DNA of 64,000 nucleotides from Rickettsiella grylli (GTDB lineage: Bacteria; Pseudomonadota; Gammaproteobacteria; Diplorickettsiales; Diplorickettsiaceae): contig NZ_AAQJ02000001.1 in assembly GCF_000168295.1 (NCBI RefSeq), forward strand, positions 893,001 to 957,000, read 5' to 3'. The stretch's first letter is position 1. Each line of letters opens with the position of its first letter. The notes beneath the pieces are model-generated. The model was not told the DNA's origin. It worked only from the letters and a program-made list of their open reading frames with translations, and ran no database searches. A program made the position numbers and the translations under genes. Below are positions 27,841-39,619 of the stretch, piece after piece.

Positions 27841-28389
27841 TCAAAATGCGTTGATTAAAATATCGCGGATCTGTCGCTGACTGCCATCGCCCATAATAGC
27901 ATACCCTGCCGCATGAGGAAGCTTATCCTGATAAATTTGCGAAAACGTATTCAGATAGTCGGGATTAAAAAATAAGCTTTTCACACCCAAACTGGCTAAA
28001 GTCATATAATTTGCGCGTATTCCTAAAGGTTTTTTCTTTAAAAAAAGTAATTCAAGCTCTGCGTAAAGCGGGTCAGTTTCGTGTATCGTATTTTTATTTG
28101 TTTTTTCAATCAACGCAAAAATATCACGCGTTTCAAGGATGTCAGCGCGATGATCTTCAGCCGATTGTGCGGGGTGAACCACTAAAAAAGCAGAATTTTC
28201 TGTCAAAAAACTGGGATAATCTTTCTTTTTAATCGCAAGATCCAAAATCAACCCGCGTGTTAACGCGCGCGATCCCATAAAAAAAACTTCTTCACTCGGA
28301 AAAAATCGAGTTAATAGCAGATAAGCCAAACTGGCGATAACAATCAACGCGACTGCAATGAGTATTTTTAAAGACGTTATTTTGTTCAT
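27841..28389 (-). CDS. Unknown membrane-anchored protein
   Basis: A 182-residue protein I do not recognise. It has one N-terminal membrane segment (residues ~7-27) and a predicted extracytoplasmic domain rich in aromatic and charged residues. Features include 'GSRALTRGLILDLAIKKKDYPSFL', an Asn-Pro-Asp-Tyr motif, and a C-terminal 'MGDGSQRQIRDILINAF'; no cysteine is present. It lies between ccmE and sdhE on the same strand, 61 bp after ccmE and 3 bp before the sdhE open frame, so it is likely cotranscribed. No function can be given. Confidence 0.6.
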   Translation of the reverse strand: MNKITSLKILIAVALIVIASLAYLLLTRFFPSEEVFFMGSRALTRGLILDLAIKKKDYPSFLTENSAFLVVHPAQSAEDHRADILETRDIFALIEKTNKNTIHETDPLYAELELLFLKKKPLGIRANYMTLASLGVKSLFFNPDYLNTFSQIYQDKLPHAAGYAIMGDGSQRQIRDILINAF

Positions 28390-28450
28390 TGTATTTCCCT
28401 ATTTCGATCAACAAAAAAACTAAAAAATATATAAAAAGTAATGACTGAAG

Positions 28451-28849
28451 TTATGGCATGGATTGATAGCGTTCATCATGTTTTGCAAGCACTTGTTTCG
28501 CTTGCAAAATCCCATTTTTGTCCAAACTTCCTTTTATCACGACGGATTGACCTTCGCGAAATAAATCCGGTAAGACGCCTTGGTATTCAACCAAAACCTG
28601 ATGGGATGCATCACTCACTACAAACGATATCAACCCCGGTTCACCGTGTTGCTTCACTGTCCCTTTCTTCACTTGCCCTCCTAAGTGGAACAGTTGGCCT
28701 TGCGCTAAATGTTCTCGAACCAATTGGGAAGGGGTATAGAATAAATTAATATTTTGTTTCAAGGCATACACGGATAAACCGATAACAACCAGACTGATGA
28801 CGATTAAAAACACGACAAAATTCAAACGTTTTTTTTGGAGTCCATTCAT
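28451..28849 (-). CDS. ccmE: Cytochrome c maturation heme chaperone CcmE
   Basis: Periplasmic, membrane-anchored heme chaperone of the System I cytochrome c pathway. The 132-residue protein has an N-terminal membrane helix (residues ~9-29), the OB-fold core 'GQLFHLGGQVKKGTV', and the C-terminal heme-binding motif 'AKHDERY' in which His124 forms the covalent heme bond and Tyr128 helps. The other ccm genes, usually next to it, are not in this window. guaC lies 32 bp upstream. Confidence 0.93.
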   Translation of the reverse strand: MNGLQKKRLNFVVFLIVISLVVIGLSVYALKQNINLFYTPSQLVREHLAQGQLFHLGGQVKKGTVKQHGEPGLISFVVSDASHQVLVEYQGVLPDLFREGQSVVIKGSLDKNGILQAKQVLAKHDERYQSMP

Positions 28850-28881
28850 TCTATTTTTATATCCGCTCTTACAAAAAATAA

Positions 28882-29943
28882 TTAATCGGTCATAGATTCA
28901 TTGACTTGTAATGCCGCAAATACTTCGTTTAATTGTTGAGTCACGCGTAAAAAAGTCGTCCGTTTAGAAAGCTCTTTTAACCGTTGCGCACCCACATAAG
29001 TGCAGGTAGAACGTAACCCCCCTAAAATATCCAGTACCGTATTTTCAACCGTTCCTCGGTAAGGAATATTGACTGAACGACCTTCGCTTGCACGATAACG
29101 ATTCATTTTCCCATGATATTTATGCATGGCTTCACGGGAGCTCATTCCATAAAATCGCATAAACCAATGACCATTTTCCTCCACTTTTTCGCCTGCACAT
29201 TCTTCATGGCCTGCGAACATTCCTCCTAACATAACAAAATCAGCGCCTCCAGCAAATGCCTTCGCCACATCCCCGGGCGAAACACAACCACCATCTGCAC
29301 ATAAGTGCCCTCCTAAACCATGCACGGCATCCGCACATTCGATGATTGCCGAAAGCTGCGGATAACCCACACCGGTTTTTAGACGCGTGGTACACACAGA
29401 ACCCGAGCCAATACCGACTTTAACAATATCTGCACCGGCTAAAATAAGCTCCTCAGCCATTTCAGCGGTGACTACATTTCCAGCCATTAACGTTTTTTTA
29501 GGATATTTTTTTCGCAATAGCTGGATACGATCGACAAAACGTTGGGTATATCCATTGGCCACATCAATACAAATAAAAGGACACGCGGCTATTTTAATAA
29601 TGTTTGCGAGTATTTGGATATCTTCTTCTTTAATCCCGATGGTTGGGAAACAATAAGGGATCGACTTTGCATGTTGGCTCGAAAAATTTTCCCAATCCTG
29701 TAAACATGCGAACTTGCCAATAGCCGTCAATAATTGATGTTTTGCCAGGCTTTCAGTCATCTCAAAAGTACCGGTATGATCCATATTCGATGCAATAATC
29801 GGGACGCCTTTCCATGAACACTGCGAATGTTTGAAGGTATAATCGCGTGTTAAATCAACCTCCGCGCGCGTTTGTAATGTGCTCCGTTTGGGCCGAATTA
29901 AAACATCCTTAAAATCTAGTTTTATTTCTTGATCGATGCGCAT
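28882..29943 (-). CDS. guaC: GMP reductase
   Basis: NADPH-dependent enzyme converting GMP to IMP in purine salvage. The 353-residue TIM barrel starts '[15 protein letters not shown]' and carries the catalytic Cys184 in '[11 protein letters not shown]', the phosphate-binding '[14 protein letters not shown]' and '[10 protein letters not shown]'. It lacks the CBS domains of IMP dehydrogenase, and the wording '[10 protein letters not shown]' and 'PYRGTVENT' is GuaC-specific. It heads a minus-strand run (guaC-ccmE-unknown-sdhE-ygfX) and is divergent from polA. Confidence 0.96.
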   Translation of the reverse strand: MRIDQEIKLDFKDVLIRPKRSTLQTRAEVDLTRDYTFKHSQCSWKGVPIIASNMDHTGTFEMTESLAKHQLLTAIGKFACLQDWENFSSQHAKSIPYCFPTIGIKEEDIQILANIIKIAACPFICIDVANGYTQRFVDRIQLLRKKYPKKTLMAGNVVTAEMAEELILAGADIVKVGIGSGSVCTTRLKTGVGYPQLSAIIECADAVHGLGGHLCADGGCVSPGDVAKAFAGGADFVMLGGMFAGHEECAGEKVEENGHWFMRFYGMSSREAMHKYHGKMNRYRASEGRSVNIPYRGTVENTVLDILGGLRSTCTYVGAQRLKELSKRTTFLRVTQQLNEVFAALQVNESMTD

Positions 29944-30050
29944 AATAACCTCAATGACATGACCCGATACCGCATCGGCAAAAAAGCAAATGATCGTTGC
30001 GTTGCCTCTGGGAATATCCCACTATAAGCGGCTTTAAGCTTTAATAAGCT

Positions 30051-30065
30051 ATGCTATTATAGCAT
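30051..30065. promoter_or_regulatory. Perfect palindrome in guaC-polA divergent region
   Basis: ATGCTAT-T-ATAGCAT is a perfect 7+1+7 inverted repeat in the 261-bp spacer between divergent guaC and polA. Its position and symmetry would suit a dimeric regulator, but no known regulator can be assigned and AT-rich palindromes also arise by chance. Confidence 0.35.
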
Positions 30066-30204
30066 TCGGCATCATAACGAAAATACTATTAATTTCAACA
30101 CTGAACGGCACATATACTCTTTTCATGATAAAAAATGCTTTTCTCTCCACGAGGTTCTTCACAATGAAACGCAGCCACGAACTCTTCACTTAAAAAAAAA
30201 CCTT

Positions 30205-32901
30205 ATGAAAAAACCATTTATCCTCGTCGACGGCACTTCTTATCTTTATCGGGCCTTTCATGCACTTCCCCCATTAATGAATTCGAAAGGTGAACCCACC
30301 GGTGCGATCTATGGTGTTATCAGTATGCTCCGTAAATTAATGAAGGAGAACGACCCGGAATATATCGTCGTCGTCTTTGATGCCAAAGGAAAAACATTTC
30401 GTGAAGCCTTATATTCAGAATATAAAGCGCATCGCCCGTTGATGCCTGATGATTTACAAGTGCAAATAGAACCGCTTTACGCGCTCATTCGAGGTTTAGG
30501 CTTGCCACTTGTGATACATTCCGGCGTTGAAGCCGATGATGTCATTGGCACGTTAGCCACGAAAGCCCTACAACATCTGCGACCGGTTTTAATTTCGACC
30601 GGCGATAAAGATTTTGCCCAATTGGTTTGTGAAGAGATTACTTTAGTGAATACGATGACCAATACACGACTCGATCGTCAGGGGGTCATTGATAAATTTG
30701 GTGTAGCACCCGAACAAATAACGGATTACTTGAGTTTAATCGGTGATCCCGTCGATAATGTTCCTGGCGTTCCTAACGTAGGGCCTAAAACCGCAGCAAA
30801 ATGGCTCAATCATTATGGTAATCTCGAATCACTGATAAAAAACGCCTCGGCTATTAAAGGAAAAGTCGGTGATAATCTAAGAGCATCGCGCGATAAACTG
30901 CTTTTATCGCGCCAATTAGTCACCATTAAAACGGACGTTGATCTGTCATTTGATTTAGAAAAATTCCGTCCTCAGGCACCCCATCATTCTGTTTTAAGCG
31001 CATACTATAAAAAATTAGAATTTAAAGGCTGGTTGCGCGATTTGGAAAAAAATTTAGCTTCCCCGGATTCAACCATCCATACCCCGCCGCCTGTAAACGC
31101 TTATTCATTAATCCTTGACGAGCAATCTTTTCACGTTTTTCTTAAACAATTAACGCAAGCGAACGGTTGGTCATTTGATACTGAAACGACTAGTTTAAAT
31201 GTCATGCAAGCCGAACTGGTTGGCTTGTCTTTTGCAATAGGAGGTGAAAAGCCTGTTTATATTCCTCTCGCGCATGACTATCCAGACGCTCCTCAACAAT
31301 TAAATCGACAGTGGGTATTGCAGCAGTTAAAACCTCTTTTTGAAGATCCCAAACAAATCAAAATTGGTCATCATTTAAAATATGATATGAACATTCTCGC
31401 CCATTATGGCATTCAATTACGAGGAATAGACTTCGATACCATGCTCGAATCCTACTTACTCGATAGCGCCAGTAATCAACATAGTCTGGATAGCGCGGCC
31501 CTCAAACATCTCGATCATAAAACGATACGCTTTGAAGAAATTGCAGGCAAAGGCGCCAAACAAAAAACATTTAATCAAATCAATCTCCAAGACGCAGGAC
31601 CGTATGCCGCCGAAGATGCAGCGATTGCTTTACGTTTACATGAAACACTCAAACCCCAACTCGACAATGTAGTCGGTTTATCGACGGTTTACACGGAGAT
31701 TGAAATGCCATTAGTCACTGTATTAGCACGCATGGAACGACATGGTGTATTGATTGATGCCCCCTTATTAAAAAAACAAAGTCGTTCGATTGCAAAACGT
31801 TTATTAACGTTGGAACAACAGGCCTTTCAATTGGCTGGAAAACCCTTTAATTTAGGATCGCCAAAACAATTACAAACCATTTTGTTTGATGATCACGGCT
31901 TACCTATTTTAGAAAAAACACCGAAAGGTCAAGCCTCCACTTCTGAAAATGTTTTGCAAGCACTCGCCTTAACATTTCCATTACCGAAGATTATTTTAAA
32001 ACATCGCCGCTTAAGTAAATTAAAATCAACGTATACAGACAAGCTTCCAGAGCAAATTAATCCAAAAACAGGTCGCGTCCATACCTCTTACCATCAAGCG
32101 GCCGTTGTCACGGGACGACTTTCTTCTTCGGATCCGAATTTACAAAATATTCCCGCACGAACGCACGAAGGTCGAAAAATTCGACAGGCCTTTATTGCAC
32201 CCCCAGGCTATTTTATTCTTGCGGCAGACTATTCTCAGATTGAATTACGTATTATTGCTCATTTTTCGCAAGATAAAGGCTTGCTCAAAGCCTTCGCACA
32301 AGGCCTTGATATCCATCAAGCCACTGCAGCAGAAGTGCTCAATATTCCTTTAGAACGTGTCACGCATGAACAGCGTCGCAGCGCGAAAGCAATCAATTTT
32401 GGTCTTATGTACGGAATGTCTGCTTTCGGCTTGGCCCGGCAACTCGGCATCTCCCGTGAAGACGCAAAAAATTATATTGAACGTTATTTTGATCGTTATC
32501 CCGGTGTCAAACGTTATATGGAACGCATACGCCAACGCGCGCATGAACAACGTTACGTCACCACCTTATTTGGACGTCGTTTAAATTTAGCCTTCATTAA
32601 TTCAAACGATTCGCTACAACGTCGAGCCAGCGAACGTGCGGCTATCAACGCGCCTTTACAAGGCAGTGCCGCAGATATTATAAAAAAAGCGATGATTAGG
32701 ATAGATGCTGAACTTATCAAAAAAAAGCTGGATGCGCACATGATTATGCAAGTGCATGATGAATTAGTCTTTGAAATTGCCGAGCATGATCTTCAACGGG
32801 CCAAACGGCTGATTGAAAACTTAATGGTCCATACAACGACATTGTCTGTGCCGCTGGTTGTGGATATTCAAATCGGTTCAAATTGGAATAAAACGATTTA
32901 A
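30205..32901 (+). CDS. polA: DNA polymerase I
   Basis: Repair and Okazaki-fragment polymerase. The 898-residue protein has all three domains: 5'-3' exonuclease (residues ~1-290, with 'VFDAKGKTFR', 'STGDKDFAQLV', 'GDPVDNVPGVP'), 3'-5' exonuclease with intact 'SFDTETTSLN' and 'GHHLKYDMN', and the family A polymerase domain with 'AADYSQIELRIIAH', 'RRSAKAINFGLMYG' and 'MQVHDELVFE'. Proofreading residues appear present, unlike some family members that have lost them. It is full length and stands alone. Confidence 0.97.
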   Translation: MKKPFILVDGTSYLYRAFHALPPLMNSKGEPTGAIYGVISMLRKLMKENDPEYIVVVFDAKGKTFREALYSEYKAHRPLMPDDLQVQIEPLYALIRGLGLPLVIHSGVEADDVIGTLATKALQHLRPVLISTGDKDFAQLVCEEITLVNTMTNTRLDRQGVIDKFGVAPEQITDYLSLIGDPVDNVPGVPNVGPKTAAKWLNHYGNLESLIKNASAIKGKVGDNLRASRDKLLLSRQLVTIKTDVDLSFDLEKFRPQAPHHSVLSAYYKKLEFKGWLRDLEKNLASPDSTIHTPPPVNAYSLILDEQSFHVFLKQLTQANGWSFDTETTSLNVMQAELVGLSFAIGGEKPVYIPLAHDYPDAPQQLNRQWVLQQLKPLFEDPKQIKIGHHLKYDMNILAHYGIQLRGIDFDTMLESYLLDSASNQHSLDSAALKHLDHKTIRFEEIAGKGAKQKTFNQINLQDAGPYAAEDAAIALRLHETLKPQLDNVVGLSTVYTEIEMPLVTVLARMERHGVLIDAPLLKKQSRSIAKRLLTLEQQAFQLAGKPFNLGSPKQLQTILFDDHGLPILEKTPKGQASTSENVLQALALTFPLPKIILKHRRLSKLKSTYTDKLPEQINPKTGRVHTSYHQAAVVTGRLSSSDPNLQNIPARTHEGRKIRQAFIAPPGYFILAADYSQIELRIIAHFSQDKGLLKAFAQGLDIHQATAAEVLNIPLERVTHEQRRSAKAINFGLMYGMSAFGLARQLGISREDAKNYIERYFDRYPGVKRYMERIRQRAHEQRYVTTLFGRRLNLAFINSNDSLQRRASERAAINAPLQGSAADIIKKAMIRIDAELIKKKLDAHMIMQVHDELVFEIAEHDLQRAKRLIENLMVHTTTLSVPLVVDIQIGSNWNKTI

Positions 32902-33183
32902 CTCCATTATCCCGTTATATCCATTCGTCAATGATCCTTAAACGCATTTAAACGCAGTCGTTATTTTTCATGCCATTTTTCTATTCTCTTCATGAATAAC
33001 AACTTGACTTTTATTGAAATTGACTCTGATTTTTTTGATAAAAGAAAACTCTTCAGTGGAAGGGCTATGCCCTATGGCTTTACCATGCTAAACTTACTCC
33101 GCTTGGTTATAAGCTAAATAAATTTAAGACCAAGGCTTTTTGAGATTATAGTTATATTTAAAATTTGCATGGAGAAGCTAATT

Positions 33184-33465
33184 ATGTCTAAAGGGCAACT
33201 ACAAGATCCTTTTCTGAACGCCTTGCGTAGAGATAAAGTTCCTGTTTCGATCTATCTCGTTAACGGAATAAAACTTCAGGGTTTAGTAGAATCATTTGAT
33301 CAATTCGTAGTCTTATTAAAAAACTCAGTTAGCCAGATGGTCTACAAACACGCTATTTCAACAGTCGTTCCTGCAAAGAATGTTAAATTAGCCACGGTTG
33401 ATGAAAACAATGACCTACAAAATTGTAATGTGACTGACGAGGAACTTGAAATTAGTAATGTTTGA
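33184..33465 (+). CDS. hfq: RNA chaperone Hfq
   Basis: Hexameric Sm-like protein that pairs small RNAs with mRNAs. The N-terminal '[29 protein letters not shown]' stretch holds the Sm1 motif and '[10 protein letters not shown]' the Sm2 motif with the Lys-His that bind RNA. The start at 33184 is chosen because GGAGA lies nine bases upstream; an in-frame ATG at 33169 would sit on that site. The 93-residue protein has a short acidic tail. miaA, the usual upstream gene, is absent. The end overlaps hflX by 8 bp. Confidence 0.97.
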   Translation: MSKGQLQDPFLNALRRDKVPVSIYLVNGIKLQGLVESFDQFVVLLKNSVSQMVYKHAISTVVPAKNVKLATVDENNDLQNCNVTDEELEISNV

Positions 33466-34558
33466 ACGTCCCCAACGCGGTGAGCTAGCACTTTTAGTCC
33501 ATATTTATTTTAAAAAATATGAAAATGAAGAAATAATAAAAGAATTTCGGGAGCTAGCTCTAGCAGCGGGTGCTCATCCGACGGCACTCATTACCGGGCG
33601 ACAATATCAACCTCAAGCAAAATACTTTATTGGTGTGGGTAAGCTTGAAGAAATACGGACCGCGGGCCTTGCGCATCAATCACAGTTAATCCTATTTAAT
33701 CATGATCTCAGTCCTGCTCAAGAACGTAATTTAGAGCAAAAATTACACTGTCGTGTACTCGGGCGCACGGGGTTAATTTTAGACATTTTCGCACAACGCG
33801 CGCGTACTTTTGAAGGTCAATTACAGGTTAAGCTTGCTCAGCTTGAACATCTTTCCACACGATTAATCCGTGGCTGGACCCATTTAGAACGACAGCGTGG
33901 TGGTATCGGCTTACGTGGTCCTGGTGAAACACAATTAGAAACGGATAAACGATTGATTCGACAACAAATCAAAACGATTAAAAAACGTTTAGAAAAAGTT
34001 CGACGCCAACGTGCGCAAAGTCAACGCGCCAGAAAAAAATCAAAGGCGCCTTATATTTCCTTAGTGGGTTACACCAATACTGGAAAATCCACATTATTTA
34101 ATCGGTTAACGCAATCAAACGTATTGATTGCGAATCAGCCTTTCGCCACACTCGATCCCAGCATACGTCGCATGTCTCTGAACGGAAAAATCGCTATTTT
34201 AGCCGATACGGTAGGTTTTATACGTCATCTCCCCCATCATCTTATCGCCGCTTTCCGTGCTACACTCGAAGAAACACAACACGCTGACTTATTATTACAT
34301 GTCGTCGATGCCGCCAATACAGAAAAAAAAGAATGCACTCACGCGGTGGATCACGTTTTAAAACGGATCCATACGGTTCCGATTACGCAATTAATTGTCG
34401 TTAATAAAATTGATAGGCTGAATGATTCTTCACCCCGTTTAGAACGTAGCGCAACGGGCTTACCCACAAAGGTTTGGATATCGGCCCAATTCGCCTTAGG
34501 AATCGATTTATTAAAATCTGCAGTGATTGAGTGTCTCGCTTATCAAACCAATCAATAA
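33458..34558 (+). CDS. hflX: Ribosome-associated GTPase HflX
   Basis: GTPase that splits stalled or heat-damaged ribosomes. The 366-residue protein has the N-terminal HflX domain ('[21 protein letters not shown]', then '[26 protein letters not shown]'), the '[12 protein letters not shown]'-type linker as '[12 protein letters not shown]', and the G domain with '[12 protein letters not shown]', 'DTVGF' and 'NKID'. The ATG at 33458 lies within the end of hfq and is favoured over an earlier frame extension. Cotranscription with hfq is the usual arrangement. Confidence 0.96.
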   Translation: MFERPQRGELALLVHIYFKKYENEEIIKEFRELALAAGAHPTALITGRQYQPQAKYFIGVGKLEEIRTAGLAHQSQLILFNHDLSPAQERNLEQKLHCRVLGRTGLILDIFAQRARTFEGQLQVKLAQLEHLSTRLIRGWTHLERQRGGIGLRGPGETQLETDKRLIRQQIKTIKKRLEKVRRQRAQSQRARKKSKAPYISLVGYTNTGKSTLFNRLTQSNVLIANQPFATLDPSIRRMSLNGKIAILADTVGFIRHLPHHLIAAFRATLEETQHADLLLHVVDAANTEKKECTHAVDHVLKRIHTVPITQLIVVNKIDRLNDSSPRLERSATGLPTKVWISAQFALGIDLLKSAVIECLAYQTNQ

Positions 34559-34795
34559 TCATCACTGCTTAAAATCGTCATTTCTTTACGGTTTCTGTTG
34601 TATTTCTGATTAATAGTTGCGATTATGTCCAAGGATGCCTAAAATGTTCTACTGGTCTAGGCGGTGCAGACGAGGTGGCTTTTATGAGTGCTCCATGGTC
34701 TGCTCAATCTTTGAAAGCTGATTTTTTAGTCCTAATAGGAAAACTCTGAAGACAGTGCGTTAAAAATCTTAAAAAACTAACAAGTGGAGCATACT

Positions 34796-35968
34796 ATGCC
34801 CTGGAACGAACCGGGTGATCCCAGCAAAAACAAAGATCCGTGGACAGGACGATCGAAACAGACCCCCCCTGACCTCGAAGCATTTTTACGTGATTTACTG
34901 AAAAAAATTAGTACTTTTTTCAAGTTAAAAGTTTTTAATACGAAATCAACGCGATCGCGTTCATGGATCCCGACACAAGTGAATAGGAAGTCAATCCGCA
35001 TGGCTTTGTTTTTCTGTTTACTTACTTGGTTTGCGCTTGGTTTTTTTAAGGTTAATCCTGGTGAATCCGCGGTCATCACAACGTTTGGCGCGTATCACTC
35101 CACGGAAGGCTTTGGTTATCATTGGGTTCTCAAACCTTTTCAACGCTATACACTGATCAATTTTGAGAATATTAATAAACTCTCTACGACGATGACACTC
35201 TTAACCAAAGACGGCAATGAAATTGCGGTTGATATCCTGGCAGATTATGCGATCGTTAATCCACACAATTATCTTTTTAGAAATGCGCATCCTTTACTGA
35301 CGCTACAAGCCACCTTGCACAACGCAGTCAATCGACTTCTTAGCCAGTATACTTTAAATCAACTGCTGAACACGCCCCCTGTTTCGATTGCCGATAACGT
35401 ACGACAACAACTCAATACACGCCTCAACCAACAAACCGGTTTAGCCATTAAAACGATTGAATTAGGTTCCATTCAAATCCCAAAATCATTGGAGGCACTT
35501 TTTTCTGACACACGCCATGCTCAACAGGACAAAGAGCAACTTGAAAAACAAGCGCATATTTATGCGCTTCAATTAGAGCCACGCGCTAAAGCAGCCGCAG
35601 AAAAACTGATTACAGACGCTAATATTTACCGAGAAGAAACTGTATTAAAGGCTAAAACAGATATTATTCGCTTTTTGGCCTTATTGCCGGCTTATGAGGC
35701 CTCGCCTTTATTAACCCGTCAACGACTTTATTTATCGAGTTTACAAACCATGATGGCGCAGAGCACTCAATTTGTTGTGACTAATCCTTCACCGACCCAT
35801 TTTTCTTTAACCGTGGAAAAATCGAATGCGATCCATGCGAATAAAACAAATCGAATAAATGGGTCAGCGGTTCATCCTCAACCTAAAAAAAAGGACACTC
35901 CTTCATTGATTCATCAACCCGATAATACTATCCCTAGTATTTACGCAAATTCCGGAGGATATGAATGA
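34796..35968 (+). CDS. hflK: FtsH protease modulator HflK
   Basis: Inner-membrane SPFH protein that with HflC forms a cage around the FtsH protease. The 390-residue protein begins with the family's cytoplasmic 'MPWNEPGDPSKNKDPW', has a membrane segment at residues ~66-84, the SPFH domain from 'VNPGESAVITTFG', and an Ala/Glu-rich coiled coil ('LEPRAKAAAEKLITDA'). The ATG at 34796 is used; a GTG four codons earlier falls in the GTGGAG ribosome-binding site. Its stop overlaps hflC by 4 bp. A 237-bp spacer without recognised content separates it from hflX. Confidence 0.95.
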   Translation: MPWNEPGDPSKNKDPWTGRSKQTPPDLEAFLRDLLKKISTFFKLKVFNTKSTRSRSWIPTQVNRKSIRMALFFCLLTWFALGFFKVNPGESAVITTFGAYHSTEGFGYHWVLKPFQRYTLINFENINKLSTTMTLLTKDGNEIAVDILADYAIVNPHNYLFRNAHPLLTLQATLHNAVNRLLSQYTLNQLLNTPPVSIADNVRQQLNTRLNQQTGLAIKTIELGSIQIPKSLEALFSDTRHAQQDKEQLEKQAHIYALQLEPRAKAAAEKLITDANIYREETVLKAKTDIIRFLALLPAYEASPLLTRQRLYLSSLQTMMAQSTQFVVTNPSPTHFSLTVEKSNAIHANKTNRINGSAVHPQPKKKDTPSLIHQPDNTIPSIYANSGGYE

Positions 35969-36876
35969 GTATTCTACGAAAAAAAATCCATTTTCTTTTC
36001 GGTGCGCTCATCGTTTTATTTTTTATTCTTTACCGATGCATTATTATCATCCCCGAAGGGTATACGGGTCTCGTTTTGTCTGAAGAAAAATCGGTGCATC
36101 CCGCTCACACTCTGAAACCAGGCATCCATTTTATCATACCCTTTTTTATGCGACCGATATTACTGGATAGTCGCTTGCAGACATTCACAGTGACGGAGGT
36201 CGGTGATGAACATTATTTACAAAAATATCCTATTACGATCGCTTATTACGTGAACTGGTTTATCAACCACCCCCGACGCTTTTACAAAAAAACCAAAAAC
36301 AATCTTCAATCGATTAAACAACAGGTCCATCAACAATTAACAGCTTTATTCCGTGATAAAAATACTCCTCTATCTTTTAACCAACTTATCTTGAAGGGGA
36401 CACCCTCGCAAATGAAGTTCGTCTTATCGATAGCCAATAAAAAGCTTGAACCAATCGGTATTAAACTCACACAAATTGGCTTTCAGCAGCTTGTATTATC
36501 TCCCGATGTCCGTGAACGATTAGTAGATGCCATGCGTACACAACAAGAAACGAACGCGATTGCACTTCGTGCTGAAGGAAAAGCGAATGCGGAATTAATC
36601 CGTGCGCATGCGGACCATTCAGCAACTTTAATTTTAGCGCAGGCAAGAGAGAAAGCAGCACACATTTGTGCACAAGGTGATGCTGAAGCTGCTAAACGTT
36701 ATAATCAGGCCTATACTAAAAACCCAACCTTTGCTCGCTTGTACCTTGATCTGCAAATCTATCAGCGCGGTTTTAAAAAAACCACAAAGCACGCTTTCAT
36801 GTCCAATATGAAAGACGTTGCTCGTCAAAATGACGTCCCTCAAATCAAATTAACTGAAACGAACACACTTGAATAA
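35965..36876 (+). CDS. hflC: FtsH protease modulator HflC
   Basis: Partner of HflK in the periplasmic SPFH cage. The 303-residue protein has an N-terminal membrane segment (residues ~8-29), the SPFH domain ('IIPEGYTGLVLSEEKSV', 'PGIHFIIPFF'), and the coiled-coil 'MRTQQETNAIALRAEGKANAE' followed by 'ARDKAA/HICAQGDAEAAKRYN'-type repeats. Start codon overlaps the hflK stop (ATGA). It is followed by purA after 64 bp, as in many gammaproteobacteria. Confidence 0.95.
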   Translation: MSILRKKIHFLFGALIVLFFILYRCIIIIPEGYTGLVLSEEKSVHPAHTLKPGIHFIIPFFMRPILLDSRLQTFTVTEVGDEHYLQKYPITIAYYVNWFINHPRRFYKKTKNNLQSIKQQVHQQLTALFRDKNTPLSFNQLILKGTPSQMKFVLSIANKKLEPIGIKLTQIGFQQLVLSPDVRERLVDAMRTQQETNAIALRAEGKANAELIRAHADHSATLILAQAREKAAHICAQGDAEAAKRYNQAYTKNPTFARLYLDLQIYQRGFKKTTKHAFMSNMKDVARQNDVPQIKLTETNTLE

Positions 36877-36937
36877 ACTGTAAAATAATGAAATTTTTTT
36901 TATGGGCGTATTAAATTTTTTATTGAGTGAATTTTAA

Positions 36938-38227
<1,290 letters not shown>

Positions 38228-38274
38228 ATAAAATTTTTACCTCTAATAAAAATGAAGCACGAAATAGACGTTTT

Positions 38275-39399
38275 CTAACGACAGTACACTGCTTTTATTT
38301 GAGCAACCGTATTTTGTAAAGTAAATTTCTTTTTTGCATAATGATAGGCGGAATTCCCTAAAGCGTTCCGCGCGAGAGGATCCTGATAAAGTGTGTAAAT
38401 TGCCTTGGCTAACGCGTTAGGACAACGAGGCGGAACAACGAAACCCGTTACTGCGTTTTGATTCAACTGGTTTCCACTGGATGTCAGATCACACGAAATA
38501 ACCGGTTTTTTACACGCCATCGCTTCCAATTGAACCATGCCGAATGCTTCACTTTGACAGATTGAAGGTAAACAAAACACATCACAGGCATGATAATAAG
38601 CCGGTAAATTTTCCTTACGGATTGCTCCTAAAAAATGGACCTGGTCTTCGAGCTGCAGATAGTTAACCTGTCGTTTCAACGTGCAGGTGAGCGCTCCTAC
38701 GCCTCCAAGTAATAGAATCACATCCTTCGGTAACTGTTTCATGGCTTCAATTAAATAACAAAACCCTTTGTAATAGACATGCCGACCTAAAGCAAATATG
38801 AGAAAACGGTGAGCGTACTGGTTCTTAATTTGATCAATTTCTTTTCGATATTTATTGATTAAAAAAAAATCGAAATCAACGCCATAAGGAATGATAGAAA
38901 TAATATTACGTTTTCTAGCCGTTTTAATTTGTATCGAATTTTGAGCTAAATAAGGGGTGGCAACAATTAAGGCATGGGTTTTTTTGAGTAAATGATTAAC
39001 GAAAGGCTGATAGATACGTATGAACTTCTTTTGCTGAACCACATCACTGTGCCAACTTACAATTCGTTTCACCGAAAGAGGTAATATTTCTGAAGCAAAA
39101 TGCGCCATAGGATTGGGTAAATGTAAATGGACAATCGAAAAACGATAACGTTGATAGAGTTTTTTTAATTGGTAAGGCATTGTTGGACAAAAAGGCGTCC
39201 GAGCAAATACGCCTGCTAAAGGGGAACAATATTCGATATAGCCTGTCCGCTTCGTGAGCTTATTTTTAAATTGCGTATTCGAAACCAAATTGAACAATTT
39301 GAAATCCATACTTAATCCAGAAAGTAATCCATCAACAACCGTCTCGATTCCTCCTGCATAATCCTTTGAAAATTTGCCTAAATGTAAGATAGTTTCCAT
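38275..39399 (-). CDS. Glycosyltransferase, GT4 type
   Basis: A 374-residue GT-B glycosyltransferase. The N-terminal lobe starts 'LGKFSKDYAGGIETVVDGL' and the C-terminal GT4 lobe carries 'ALGRHVYYKGFCYLIEAM' (nucleotide-sugar binding) and the catalytic E-x7-E region 'SEAFGMVQLEAMACKKPVI'. It probably transfers a hexose from a nucleotide donor during surface-polysaccharide synthesis. It opens the polysaccharide locus, on the opposite strand to manC with a 220-bp spacer between their starts. Donor and acceptor are unknown. Confidence 0.88.
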   Translation of the reverse strand: METILHLGKFSKDYAGGIETVVDGLLSGLSMDFKLFNLVSNTQFKNKLTKRTGYIEYCSPLAGVFARTPFCPTMPYQLKKLYQRYRFSIVHLHLPNPMAHFASEILPLSVKRIVSWHSDVVQQKKFIRIYQPFVNHLLKKTHALIVATPYLAQNSIQIKTARKRNIISIIPYGVDFDFFLINKYRKEIDQIKNQYAHRFLIFALGRHVYYKGFCYLIEAMKQLPKDVILLLGGVGALTCTLKRQVNYLQLEDQVHFLGAIRKENLPAYYHACDVFCLPSICQSEAFGMVQLEAMACKKPVISCDLTSSGNQLNQNAVTGFVVPPRCPNALAKAIYTLYQDPLARNALGNSAYHYAKKKFTLQNTVAQIKAVYCR

Positions 39400-39619
39400 C
39401 GATCTATTCTATCTTTTACCGTTCTCAATACAATCAGTATATTGCTATACTAAATAAGCTATGTTTGAATAGCCTTCTTTAAGTTATCGAGGTATCCTCT
39501 TTAAAATTAAATAATGATTTAATCGGATTATTCATTCATAACAATCGATATTTCTACGATCACAGAGCACTCACTTAAAGAAAAGGAAAATCCCCTCAAT
39601 AAACAAGGATGAATTAAAG

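Noticed and set aside
28441-28749. Open frame on the plus strand opposite ccmE
   Set aside because: Shadow of ccmE; no family resemblance and no ribosome-binding site.
32105-32741. Several short open frames inside polA on both strands
   Set aside because: All fall within the highly conserved polymerase domain and show no independent protein character.
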